Position numbers and translations under genes: made by a program
The notes under the pieces: model-generated
Seen by the model: only the letters and a program-made list of their open reading frames with translations
Told to the model about the DNA's origin: nothing
Database searches by the model: none
Assembly (NCBI GenBank): GCA_035528035.1
Contig: DATKZI010000014.1
Location: 62,001 to 126,000 of the forward strand
Direction: 5' to 3'
Length of the DNA stretch: 64,000 nt
Source: JABLTI01 sp035528035
GTDB lineage: Archaea; Asgardarchaeota; Heimdallarchaeia; JABLTI01
In this document: positions 19,101-27,213 of the stretch, piece by piece
Position numbering within the stretch: position 1 is the stretch's first letter
How the letters are laid out: the number at the start of each line of letters is the position of its first letter

Positions 19101-21834
19101 AACAGCAATTGACCATTCCGAAGTTACTGTAAATGGTATTTCAAAGTATTCTGGTGTTCTTACTGAAGCAACTATTAATCTTGTAAATGAAGGATCGAAA
19201 AATATTATAGTAATAACTTATGACTTGGCAGGTAACAGTGAACAAGATTTAGTAATTGCAATTGTTGATACAAATAGCCCTACTTTGCAAATCCTTAGTC
19301 CTGTTAATAATTTTAATACAAGCATAAATTATGTTGTCGTCTCTTGGGAAAGTAGTGATACAGGTTCAGGGGTATCACTATACAATGTTTATGTCGATTC
19401 TGTACTTTATATGACAATTAACAATCCGGGTACAACATCACTAGCAATTCCACTAACTACTGATAAAAGTTACACAATAACTGTTCAAGCAATTGACTAC
19501 CTAGATAACTTAGCTGAAGATACTATAATTGTCACTCGTAATTCTTCTTTAGAAGAAATGAGTATTACGAATCCAGTAGCATTTATTAGTTATATTTCAA
19601 GCACACAGTTTACAATGAATTGGATAGTTGCTAATATTGATAATGTATCATCATTTGAAATCTATATTAATAACTCACTTGAATACACCATTCTAGACAA
19701 TACTTCAAGAAGCCAATTAGTGGATTTAGAAGATTTTGGAAGTATTCCCTTTGATTCTTATCAAACCTTCAATGTCACACTAGTTGCATATACTACAAAT
19801 CCATTAATTACCTATACTGATTATCGTTGGGTATCTGTTGATCAACTAAAGCCATATGTAAATATTTTACTCCCATTAAATAATTCATATGTTTTTTCAA
19901 ATCTTATTCTCTTAACATGGGAAGGATCAGATAGTGGTAGTGGTATTTCAAAGATAGTAATCAAAATAGGAACAACTACAATTGATACTTGGTATCAAGA
20001 CAAATCGTCACAATATCTCTTATTAGGTGATACTATAGGTATTGTTACAATAACAGTAGAAATCTGGGACAAAGCATCAAATCAAGCTAAATCTATTATT
20101 AATTTAAATGTCTTCTTACTTTTACCAGAATTTTCCATCAATATACAAGATCCTTTCTATATTAATACTGGAACATTCGAATTTGAACTTTCAGTAACTC
20201 ATCCTCGTTCGGGAGTAAAAGCAATTTATATTTATGTTGATGATTATAAGGATCAAACGTTTGATTATTCATCTGGTATCCTAATGGTTCCATTTGACTT
20301 TGTAGTCATAATTGAACTCATGCCTCTAATACAAGGGCTTCATTCACTAACTATAATTGTTGTGGATTCTTATGATAGAGAAACAGTGCAAACTCGATCA
20401 TTCTATGTAGATACTCTATTACCTGGAATTGTTGGTTTATCAATACATGATATTTCTGTCACTGAAAGTACCGATGGACCCATTGAAATACCAGTACTAA
20501 AAACTGAAACCAATATAACAATCTCAGTTATTGTTAGTGATAATCAAGGTTTAGCAGCAGTTCAAGTTTGGATCATCAGTGATACAATCAATAATTCATA
20601 TGTAATGACTCCAACTATTGATAGTACTCCTACTTTAGGAGTTTATGTTCTTGTGTTAAATCTTTCTGCAATACCTTATGATGAATACATAATAAAAATT
20701 CAAATAAGTGATCTTGCGGGAAATACTATAATTGGGACATATAATATTGATTTGGTCAAGCAAAATGCTTTACCACCTTTCTTACAAGGAAATAATCTCA
20801 TATACTTCTCAGCAGGACTTGTTGCATTCTTTATTTTCATTATTGTCTTTAGTGTTGTTGTTCGTAAAAGAGTCGTTAACTTGGGATGGAAAAATGAAAT
20901 TGTAACAGCTGCTTATATTCTAAATGGTATCCCATGTGTCTATATGATCAATAAACCACAATCAGTAAAAGATGATTTGCTTTTTGGTGGAGCAATGGCA
21001 GGAATACGTGGTGTACTGGAAGAAATCACAGGTGAAAAATCTAAACTAAAATTACAATCAGTGGATGTTGGCGAAAAGAAAGTACTTATCTGTCCAGGCA
21101 AATATGGCGACTCTGTACTTATGTTAAATAAGATCAAACCAATTCATAAAGAAAAAATAATTGCATTTACTTTAGCCTTTGAAAAGGATTATAATCATCT
21201 TTTAAGCTCAGAGGATTTAATTATTACTAATGAAACATTTAGTGGTGCAAGTATCTTAGTCCAAGAGTATTTTGGCCTTGCAGATAACATGGAGCTAGTA
21301 GATGAATGTGATTTTGAGGAAATCAGCTTAGGAGAAGAACCATCTGCTGATTATTCTTATCAAACTGACTATCAACAAACGCAAGAAAAACCAGTTGATT
21401 ACTATCAAGCAGAACAACCTGAACAACAAGTCTATCCCTATGAACCGATAGAAACAGAAGAGAAAATTATAAAAGAACCAATTAAACAAAAAGTCGAATC
21501 TATTGAGAAATTGATCAGTGAATTATCCCCTGAAAAACAATCAGTGTTTTTAGATCTTATACAATCTACAAGAACAGGTTTAAATGCGATTCTTGAACGA
21601 GAATTTGAAGAAACAAGAAAAGCAAATGCTGAAATGTTAGAAAAACTTGAGAATCTTCTTACAGATGAAACCATTCCCCCATTACTAAACTTAGTTCTAC
21701 AATCTATCTTCACTATCTCACAAGAATTGATTATTGCCATTGAGAAAGGTGCAAAAGGTGATGATGCTGGTTTTAGAGTAGCAGCTGAAAAAGCATCTGA
21801 AATCTGGCTCAATGAAATTGGTGAAAAATGGTAA
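16174..21834 (+). CDS. giant receptor-like surface protein: propeller, Ig-like repeats, one TM, cytosolic longin-like domain
   Basis: An 1886-residue type I membrane protein. It has a signal sequence (to about residue 50) and a CBM9/DOMON-like domain opening PTLDGAIG (about 60-285). Seven calcium-binding FG-GAP-like motifs begin near 310, 369, 421, 483, 547, 600 and 653 (for example DIDGDGDLELIVG), implying a seven-bladed integrin-alpha-like propeller. About nine Ig-like repeats of roughly 90 residues follow (685-1525), then one membrane helix (about 1541-1565). Inside are a longin/roadblock-like domain (about 1569-1716), a Gln/Tyr/Glu-rich linker, and a helical domain. AAGGT five bases before ATG 16174 fixes the start. 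It could link surface adhesion or ligand binding to small GTPases; that role is inference. Confidence 0.85.
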   Translation: MNYKLEFSVMKSKILSLKKYSVKRSLTLILMVLSFIIPILIFNSPNNFGSAHSAIATPTEIFSLWNDTAPTLDGAIGFSLNDLSNEWSSAAVYSMFDETNSPSSKLLIQNDNTNLYIGLDMTEYTDDNPSLAWGCAVYLDIDHNGILTNADRAVLYMDNSTTLAVSFLKYSEIQDKWLHEEYASPGVALPTTNILIDSAFTDSEFSATDHMQYEIRIPLNVMQVSPGNITGFGVEAFDDYYSITKDSATWPGYSSEPGQIWLTPSGWGDLYIGKDTSKASYYAQYVVEENTNIKTGAVGMNNGTYLATGDIDGDGDLELIVGSNRTVSGDSNLLAIYDYDGGDFKRIWASWLTSHQSKMITPMGIATYDFDENGEDEIYICSTENRILRFFDWNAANINFDNCENAYVHTRNFVGYIAIGDVNDDGKAEIVVGDNKVVLGGDLIILNYNVSGIDIFDLDKSYNPGTALGSLTQRVLALEVADMDDDSIEELLYACQITSDESLSTTALKIDQVGFLGNYYDNSEDDLPGTSSSSTLDQFAHSILVDDVDNDGITETVIVGKNYLKIFGKNNFSGTHAPIELIINCSIVPNMGGGVTCGDIDMDGANELIVGAGNGTIYILNISDSGSDNLSYTIEWQSDLGHSPGKREAMVIYDLDKDSENELFFGDNFGQIISLGKSQAPIVNIISPSYGSTRTDTTVSVTWSAIDDFEMHHFDVYVEDAFVARAGGSQTGIILSLLEGTSQILVNGYDITGKNDSAITEVTVNLNSPEVFILSPENNAYVGSIPFNLVLNYSDINGDFNHYEIYVNETYQGSTSLNTYPVTLTLGDGNYNITVLAVDDATNTGRETINVIRDTTAPEITITTPIDESAVMSTIITVQWSATDQLSGISYYKIQKDGIDYSTTEITSAPVTLGIDKDYSIRVIAYDKAGNSGSDLNIITKDSVKPFVNITSHPDYFITSNTVLNLKWVCYDNYGGTAIDHSEVTVNGISKYSGVLTEATINLVNEGSKNIIVITYDLAGNSEQDLVIAIVDTNSPTLQILSPVNNFNTSINYVVVSWESSDTGSGVSLYNVYVDSVLYMTINNPGTTSLAIPLTTDKSYTITVQAIDYLDNLAEDTIIVTRNSSLEEMSITNPVAFISYISSTQFTMNWIVANIDNVSSFEIYINNSLEYTILDNTSRSQLVDLEDFGSIPFDSYQTFNVTLVAYTTNPLITYTDYRWVSVDQLKPYVNILLPLNNSYVFSNLILLTWEGSDSGSGISKIVIKIGTTTIDTWYQDKSSQYLLLGDTIGIVTITVEIWDKASNQAKSIINLNVFLLLPEFSINIQDPFYINTGTFEFELSVTHPRSGVKAIYIYVDDYKDQTFDYSSGILMVPFDFVVIIELMPLIQGLHSLTIIVVDSYDRETVQTRSFYVDTLLPGIVGLSIHDISVTESTDGPIEIPVLKTETNITISVIVSDNQGLAAVQVWIISDTINNSYVMTPTIDSTPTLGVYVLVLNLSAIPYDEYIIKIQISDLAGNTIIGTYNIDLVKQNALPPFLQGNNLIYFSAGLVAFFIFIIVFSVVVRKRVVNLGWKNEIVTAAYILNGIPCVYMINKPQSVKDDLLFGGAMAGIRGVLEEITGEKSKLKLQSVDVGEKKVLICPGKYGDSVLMLNKIKPIHKEKIIAFTLAFEKDYNHLLSSEDLIITNETFSGASILVQEYFGLADNMELVDECDFEEISLGEEPSADYSYQTDYQQTQEKPVDYYQAEQPEQQVYPYEPIETEEKIIKEPIKQKVESIEKLISELSPEKQSVFLDLIQSTRTGLNAILEREFEETRKANAEMLEKLENLLTDETIPPLLNLVLQSIFTISQELIIAIEKGAKGDDAGFRVAAEKASEIWLNEIGEKW

Positions 21835-21863
21835 GCTTTTGCTTACCCATTTCAAATTTTTTT
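21830..21863 (+). terminator. terminator of the giant surface-protein gene
   Basis: GGTAAGC (21830-21836), loop TTTT, then GCTTACC (21841-21847), followed by a T-rich run to 21863. It overlaps the stop codon. Confidence 0.65.
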
Positions 21864-22041
21864 ATTCTTCTTCTATATTTTTCTTTGTGATTGATTCTCT
21901 AATTTTCTTTCTCGCTCTTTCTGCTTTTTCATTTCTTATTTTGAAAACATCTACCATTATGAAAAAAAGCATTAAAGCTCCAACCAATATAATTATTGAA
22001 AGCCCAATTATCGTAACTATCTCAGCAGTTGGTATCCCCAT
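21862..22041 (-). CDS. 59-residue single-helix membrane protein, permease partner 2
   Basis: A small ORF from ATG 22041 to TAA 21862-21864. It starts MGIPTAEIVTIIG, continues as one hydrophobic helix (about residues 8-30, ending FFIMVD), and then a highly charged helix (KIRNEKAERARKKIRES). ATG lies two bases after the stop of the preceding small gene, and GCGGAGG in that gene's last codons serves as Shine-Dalgarno, so translation is coupled. It resembles its neighbour in layout (hydrophobic helix, FIM, then a Lys/Arg/Glu helix), which suggests duplication. Probably an accessory subunit of the permease; no family recognised. Confidence 0.65.
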   Translation of the reverse strand: MGIPTAEIVTIIGLSIIILVGALMLFFIMVDVFKIRNEKAERARKKIRESITKKNIEEE

Positions 22042-22043
22042 AT

Positions 22044-22187
22044 TTAATCCTCCGCTAAGATGGCAGCTAATTTCTTTTTAGCTTCTTTTTTGTTATTAAA
22101 TTTCTTTTGGGTATCCATAATGAACGTTAGTAACCAGCCAAAAACTATCAATCCTACTGATATATAAGCTAATATTTCTAAAATCAT
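22044..22187 (-). CDS. 47-residue single-helix membrane protein, permease partner 1
   Basis: A small ORF from ATG 22187, which overlaps the permease stop codon (ATGA), preceded by a strong GAGGAGG site inside the permease's final codons. The product is one hydrophobic helix (MILEILAYISVGLIVFGWLL) followed by FIMDTQKKF and a lysine-rich helix. A longer reading upstream in the same frame would run across the permease gene and is unlikely. Tight coupling to the transporter argues for a physical or stoichiometric role as a small subunit. Confidence 0.7.
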   Translation of the reverse strand: MILEILAYISVGLIVFGWLLTFIMDTQKKFNNKKEAKKKLAAILAED

Positions 22188-23968
22188 AGGAAATCCTCCT
22201 CGTCTTTCATGATGTCTATTTTTTCTTTTTTCAATGCTCTTCTCTTGCGTAGAAGTGACAAGCCATAAAAACCTAAGAAAATGATTGTTATAATCGCTAT
22301 ACCAATTATGAATGCTACCACCCACTGCCATGCAGCATATCCTTGTGACCAACAAAGAGTGATAATTGACACAGAAGCAACCATTAGTAAAGCTATTGGC
22401 GCAGTTTTCTTGATGATTTCTCCTTCCATTCCTTGTTTATCTATAACAGCTGTCGCATTTTGTATTTTAGCTGGACTTAAAACACTGGCTAATCCACCAC
22501 CAATGCCATTTGCAGCACCGAGAATTACTAGTCCAACAGGTGATGTTCCAATTCCTTCTCCTGTAAAGAAATGGAAACGTGTAAACATTGCTATTGAGGA
22601 TGTTTCACTACCACTTACAAAACCACCAAGTAATCCAACAAAAGGAACAATAAGTGGATAATATTTCCCAAAAATATTTTCTGTGGTTATAGCCAGAGTA
22701 GAAATCATATTATGAGCATTATCGATTACCCATGAACCATCGACTATCTCGCCTGTTGCACCCGAATAAGTCATAACAAATGCTACTGAGAAGAATATTG
22801 CTGCAGCAAATACAGGTCGTATAGCTCGGCGTGACCAAGTTTTCAAAGTATCTTTGAGTATTTTCTTAACACCAAGAAAAGGCATGGATAAAACAGTAGC
22901 AACTATAACCCAGAACCAAGCGTTCCAAAAAACCTGTAACGAAATAGGACTAGCTCCACTGATGTAAATTTTCATTGATAAAGTTGTGAATAAAAATTCA
23001 AAAACTTGAGGTATAAAATTGGTGATTCCACATAAAACAACTAAAATTATCCAAGGCATAAGTGCTTTCCATAAAGGCATTGATTCCTTTATTTTAATGT
23101 CTTCTTCTGTTAGATTATTATTATCTACTATCTTATATTTCATAATAACTGCCAAAAGCAGCATTGCTAGACATGTCAATAATCCTGCTACTAAACCTGT
23201 TAAAGGAACCAATCCATCAAGTTGAAATCGATAAGCAAGACCATTTACTAAAATAGCTGAACCACCAGCAACTAAACCTCCAACTAAAGCAAATAAAAGT
23301 GAATCTTTTCTAAATAGCATTTTTCTACCGCCAGCAATAAAGAGCATACCCAAAGCAATCCCTGTTGTTACTACCGGCATAAATAATGAGAAAATAAATC
23401 CACTATAAGCTAAAGTTGGAAAAATAGGATCTAAACCAAATAAACCAGAAATGGTTTGTTGAAAGATTACTGCAGGAATTGCGAGAAGAGCAAATGTTGT
23501 TAATGGATCATAACCTATGGAAGGTAAAGCTACTGAAGATCTAGCAGAATAACCTATTGCTAACATAATTGGAGGAAGCATTGTTACTGGAGTAGCTCCA
23601 ATAGATACTAGGAAACAACCCAAACCAATGTTTATGAACATAATTTGAAAAGGCTCTTTCCCTTCTCCCCCTAGAGTTTTAAATGCTACAGTTATCCGTT
23701 GTAATGCACCTGTTTTTTGCATATAGGTAATCATAAAGATACTCGTACAAACCATTAATGCAATTGGATAGGATTTAATAAATCCTGCAATGGATGCTAT
23801 AAACGCTACCCCAATATTTGTTCTAAAATAGCTTATCGCTAAAACTAACATCCCTATCCACATAACGAATCCTGTTGTATCAGCCTTCCATTTTCCAACT
23901 ATTAATAGTAATAATGCACCAATAAATGGTAAGATAATCATTGAAGAACCTAACCATGCTCCAACCAT
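22184..23968 (-). CDS. lctP: L-lactate permease (LctP) family transporter
   Basis: A 594-residue, roughly 14-helix transporter of the lactate permease family, which imports lactate or glycolate with a cation. Diagnostic segments are PVTMLPPIMLAIGYSARSS near 125-143, GLLGGFVSGSETSSIAMF in the last third, and ANGIGGGLASVLSPAKIQNA, the usual C-terminal signature. It is slightly longer than typical bacterial members (about 550). It heads a three-gene unit with two tiny membrane proteins translated by coupling. No lactate dehydrogenase gene lies nearby, so the substrate is assigned by family only. Confidence 0.87.
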   Translation of the reverse strand: MVGAWLGSSMIILPFIGALLLLIVGKWKADTTGFVMWIGMLVLAISYFRTNIGVAFIASIAGFIKSYPIALMVCTSIFMITYMQKTGALQRITVAFKTLGGEGKEPFQIMFINIGLGCFLVSIGATPVTMLPPIMLAIGYSARSSVALPSIGYDPLTTFALLAIPAVIFQQTISGLFGLDPIFPTLAYSGFIFSLFMPVVTTGIALGMLFIAGGRKMLFRKDSLLFALVGGLVAGGSAILVNGLAYRFQLDGLVPLTGLVAGLLTCLAMLLLAVIMKYKIVDNNNLTEEDIKIKESMPLWKALMPWIILVVLCGITNFIPQVFEFLFTTLSMKIYISGASPISLQVFWNAWFWVIVATVLSMPFLGVKKILKDTLKTWSRRAIRPVFAAAIFFSVAFVMTYSGATGEIVDGSWVIDNAHNMISTLAITTENIFGKYYPLIVPFVGLLGGFVSGSETSSIAMFTRFHFFTGEGIGTSPVGLVILGAANGIGGGLASVLSPAKIQNATAVIDKQGMEGEIIKKTAPIALLMVASVSIITLCWSQGYAAWQWVVAFIIGIAIITIIFLGFYGLSLLRKRRALKKEKIDIMKDEEDFL

Positions 23969-24048
23969 AAGTTATACCACTGTTAAGATATTAGTTTAAA
24001 AAGTGGTTATTTAGTAATAAAAAAGGTTATTATTACACAAGGGATTTG

Positions 24049-24354
24049 CTATCGATATAAAGACAATCTAAAAGGTTCCAATAATTTAATTTGTTGTATA
24101 CCAGCTTTTACTGATGGATCATCTTTGAATAGCTTTTCAGCTTCTTCTAAAGTTTGACATTCAAATATTAAAATACCAAATGGTTCTTTTTCATTAAGTA
24201 CTGGACCAGCTACTACTAATTTGCTTTTTCTCAAAAGATCTTTTAGATATTCAAAATGCTCAGACATAATTTTTTCATCGTTTGATGTAAAGTTAGTCAG
24301 AAAATCATCACGGGTTGGTTTTATCATTCCAAAAAAGTGTTTTATTTCAGTCAT
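24049..24354 (-). CDS. YciI-like protein
   Basis: A 101-residue YCII-domain protein from ATG 24354 (an upstream in-frame GTG at 24369 is less likely). The family pattern is a ferredoxin-like alpha/beta barrel with H...HFEYLKDLLRKSKLVVAGPV, then GILIFECQTLEEAEKLFKDDP. Most members have no proven function; some act in aromatic-compound breakdown. It is a single gene. Confidence 0.85.
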   Translation of the reverse strand: MTEIKHFFGMIKPTRDDFLTNFTSNDEKIMSEHFEYLKDLLRKSKLVVAGPVLNEKEPFGILIFECQTLEEAEKLFKDDPSVKAGIQQIKLLEPFRLSLYR

Positions 24355-24458
24355 TTTTCTAAAAAGCACCTTCTTTTTACCTAAATTTTTTAAATATGAA
24401 TATATTTGCTATCTTATTTCATATCTTTTAAAATAAATAATTTATTTATGGTAGTTTA

Positions 24459-25397
24459 ATGATGGCCGAAAATAAAGAAATAACTGATGATCAATACATC
24501 GCTAAAGAAATTCAAGAAAATCATAAAGAAAAAAAGCGAGTAGTAGGTCTACTAGTGTTTTTCATTCTAGCTTATGCAATTACCTGGATTTTACAAATTC
24601 CCAACATACTTAATTCATATTCAATTATTGTTCTTCCTGATTGGGGTAAACTAGTCCTTGGAGGATTAGCAACATTTGGTCCTACAATTGCAGCAATAAT
24701 TACTATAGCTATTTTTGAGGGGAAGAAAAATATTGAATTACTATTTAAAAAAGGAATAAATGGTAATTTTAGTAAAATATGGTTAATTCCGATATTTTTA
24801 CTTTTTCCTACAATGGCAGCATTAGCTTTTCTATTTACATTACCATTAGATGGCTATACTTTAGTTTCTGGTTATTATGAGGACACTGGTTTATATTTAG
24901 GGGCTATTGTCATTAGCTTCTTTGTAGGTGGACCATTAGGTGAAGAATTTGGTTGGAGAGGTTATGCTTTAGAGAAATTACAAAAAAGACGTTCACCTTT
25001 AATCTCAAGCATAATAGTAGGAATTTTTTGGAGTTTATGGCATATACCACTACATTTCATCGATGGTACAACCCAATCTTACATTCCAATTTGGGCATTT
25101 TTATTAATAACTACTACAAGCTCAATTTTCTATACATGGATTTACAATAACACAAATAAAAGTGTACTTGCAGTAATCCTTTTACATTGGATTTCAAATA
25201 TTGCTGGAGCGTTAATACCATATTGGCAACTAGGATTAATTAATAACCAACAACCTGACTATCTTATATTACCTACATATGGTATGATTTTTGGTTTTAT
25301 TATTACTCTACTTACAGCTATCAGTATTGTTATCGTTTATAAAATGACAAAAAGACTAAATTATCAGTATCATATAAAACCAGAATCCAAAGAATAA
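24459..25397 (+). CDS. CPBP-family intramembrane glutamic/metallo protease
   Basis: A 312-residue CPBP/Abi protein related to CAAX prenyl endopeptidase Rce1. The core motifs are complete: Glu162-Glu163 and Arg167 in GEEFGWRG, His195 in WSLWHIPLHF, and His243/Asn247 in LLHWISN. About eight membrane helices carry them. ATG 24462 directly after ATG 24459 is an alternative start. A charged 27-residue N-terminus precedes helix one. Likely substrates are prenylated or other membrane-bound peptides, unknown in archaea. Confidence 0.9.
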   Translation: MMAENKEITDDQYIAKEIQENHKEKKRVVGLLVFFILAYAITWILQIPNILNSYSIIVLPDWGKLVLGGLATFGPTIAAIITIAIFEGKKNIELLFKKGINGNFSKIWLIPIFLLFPTMAALAFLFTLPLDGYTLVSGYYEDTGLYLGAIVISFFVGGPLGEEFGWRGYALEKLQKRRSPLISSIIVGIFWSLWHIPLHFIDGTTQSYIPIWAFLLITTTSSIFYTWIYNNTNKSVLAVILLHWISNIAGALIPYWQLGLINNQQPDYLILPTYGMIFGFIITLLTAISIVIVYKMTKRLNYQYHIKPESKE

Positions 25398-25439
25398 TCC
25401 AATGTTAAAATAAAACGTAACTAAACGAGTGATATCTGA

Positions 25440-26375
25440 ATGAGAAAAAAGCAAATTGATAAATTAACTTCCATGAAAACAGATTTTGAACTTAAAGGCA
25501 AAGAAAAATATGTTAAAGTCTTCGATGGATGTGAATTACGAACACTTACTTTTGACAACCAATCTGAACCTTATGAAGATGTTGAAATACTGTTCATTCC
25601 AGGATTATTGACAGTTTTTCCTCGTTGGGAGAAGGTTGTGAAAGAACTAAATGAACATTATACCGTTCATTATATAGAAAGTAGGGAAAAAATCACCAGT
25701 AAATTGGTTAAAAAAGCAACGATGAAAATTCCTGAAATGATGAAGGATCTTGATTGTATTGAAAAGTCTCTTGGTTTGAATGAAAAGAAATATATTACAA
25801 TCTCTAGCTCTATGGGAGGTTCTTTAATTCTAGAGAATTTAGCTGCAAAAACACTCAGACCCATTGGATCTATTTTAATAAGTCCTGGTGTAGAGGTTAT
25901 TTTTCCTAAGGCAGTTCCTAAAATATTGCATATTATGCCAGCATTTGTTTTTACAATAATGAAACCTTATATAAGATGGCATCTCAAACATAGAACAGTA
26001 GACGCTGAAAAAGAACCTGAGCAACTTAAACAATATACACGAGCTATTCTTGAAGCAGATTTCAAGAAAATGAGGAAAGTGGTTATTAGAAATGCTAATA
26101 AATATAATGGTTGGCATCTTCTGCCTAAAATAATGAATCGAATAATACTAATTGGTGCTTCAACCGATAAGGCTCATAGTAGCGAATTCTCACGTAAAGT
26201 ATCAAATGCCCTTTCTAATTGCACATATGTTGATTTAGGTACCAATAAAGCTGCTCATGACACACCATTGGTTAAGCTTGCAGAAGAATTCATAAAAGAA
26301 TTAACAAACACTGGCCCAAAAATAACTGAAAGAATTTTTACTTATGAAGAAGCACAAAAACTTGTAGGGCAATAA
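25440..26375 (+). CDS. alpha/beta hydrolase
   Basis: A 311-residue alpha/beta-hydrolase. The oxyanion segment is ILFIPGLLTVFPRWEKVV (about 50-67), the nucleophile is Ser124 in ISSSMGGSLI (the usual first Gly of GxSxG is replaced by Ser), and the catalytic His is His273 in KAAHDTP. A cap region with hydrophobic helices lies between. It probably cleaves an ester or lipid-like substrate. It follows the CPBP gene on the same strand after 42 bases. Confidence 0.8.
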   Translation: MRKKQIDKLTSMKTDFELKGKEKYVKVFDGCELRTLTFDNQSEPYEDVEILFIPGLLTVFPRWEKVVKELNEHYTVHYIESREKITSKLVKKATMKIPEMMKDLDCIEKSLGLNEKKYITISSSMGGSLILENLAAKTLRPIGSILISPGVEVIFPKAVPKILHIMPAFVFTIMKPYIRWHLKHRTVDAEKEPEQLKQYTRAILEADFKKMRKVVIRNANKYNGWHLLPKIMNRIILIGASTDKAHSSEFSRKVSNALSNCTYVDLGTNKAAHDTPLVKLAEEFIKELTNTGPKITERIFTYEEAQKLVGQ

Positions 26376-26456
26376 GTTTAATGTGTTTTAATATACACAT
26401 TGAAATAATTATGAATCTTTTTCAGTAACTAGAAGCAAATGGAATAGGAAGAAACA

Positions 26457-26828
26457 ATGTTCGTTAAAAGAAGTGAAACGATTATCAAACAATTCGATGA
26501 TAAAGACATTATTAGAGTGTTTGCTGGAGCAAATTTCTTTGGGCAAGAATCATCAGGTGTTTGGCAAATACGAGGGAATGGTGTTCTTCTACTTACCTCA
26601 GATGAACTTTTTTTTGAGATGTGGATGCCCAAGAGAAAAACTAGTATTCCTATTTCAAGCATTATTAAAGTGGATACGACTAAATGGCATTTGGGAAAAA
26701 CTAAAAATCGTTTATTACTCAAAGTTATTTTTACAAACGAAAATGGTCAAACAGATTCAGCTGCTTGGCTAATACGTGATTTGGATCAATGGTTAATATC
26801 AATTAAAGGCCTAATTGAAAGAAAATAA
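26457..26828 (+). CDS. PH/GRAM-like domain protein
   Basis: A 123-residue protein whose strands follow the pleckstrin-homology-like order: IRVFAGANFFG, GVWQIRGNGVLLLTSDELFFEMW, ISSIIKVDTTKWHLG, LLLKVIFTNENG, ending in a helix (DLDQWLISIKGLIERK). This matches bacterial and archaeal PH-like or GRAM-like domains. No signal or membrane segment is present. Ligand and partner are unknown. Confidence 0.6.
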   Translation: MFVKRSETIIKQFDDKDIIRVFAGANFFGQESSGVWQIRGNGVLLLTSDELFFEMWMPKRKTSIPISSIIKVDTTKWHLGKTKNRLLLKVIFTNENGQTDSAAWLIRDLDQWLISIKGLIERK

Positions 26829-26855
26829 GAAAAGAATAGAAAGAAAATATAAACA

Positions 26856-27161
26856 TCAATAGGGATGCAGATTCATAATAGCTTCTATATTAATTTTACA
26901 CAAAGCATTGTTTTCTAATTTCTGTCTATTAAATAATTCAGAAGAATTTGTTCTAAAACTTTTTATCTCGCCATCATTTGGTCTATTAATATTATCATTA
27001 TCTAAATCCCATCTTTGCGAGAGGGTATAAGATGCTCTAGTAGGACCTTGCTATGACATAAATAACCAAACTAATGAAAACGCTACAAAAAAGAAGATAG
27101 CAAAAGAAAATATCTCTTTAACACCCACATTTTTAGGTTTATCTCCAAACAATTTAAACAC
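26856..27161 (-). pseudogene. small membrane-protein reading frame interrupted by in-frame TAG
   Basis: This fills the 385-base gap between two plus-strand genes. From GTG 27161 (TTG 27164 also possible) the minus strand encodes 36 residues ending in a hydrophobic helix (FAIFFFVAFSLVWLFM), then TAG at 27051-27053. The same frame then stays open for 64 more codons of hydrophilic, coding-like sequence (starting QGPTRASYTLSQRWD) to TGA 26856-26858. A run of that length without a stop is unlikely by chance in such AT-rich DNA. It may be a 36-residue gene, a broken 100-residue gene, or TAG readthrough. Confidence 0.35.
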
Positions 27162-27213
27162 CAAATAATATTTGTAAGAAAAAGTTAAAGAAGATTTCTG
27201 TTTTTATTCAATT

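Noticed and set aside
21812..22081. 89-residue plus-strand reading frame overlapping the end of the giant gene
   Set aside because: It lies opposite the two small coupled membrane-protein genes and over the terminator; its low-complexity Ser/Phe/Ile sequence is typical of antisense frames.
22188..22355. N-terminal extension of the 47-residue small protein
   Set aside because: It runs over the permease gene in another frame, while ATG 22187 has a strong Shine-Dalgarno and an ATGA overlap.
27001..27053. possible tRNA-like sequence (GAGGGTATAAGATGCTC)
   Set aside because: No cloverleaf can be formed; the stretch reads better as coding sequence on the minus strand.
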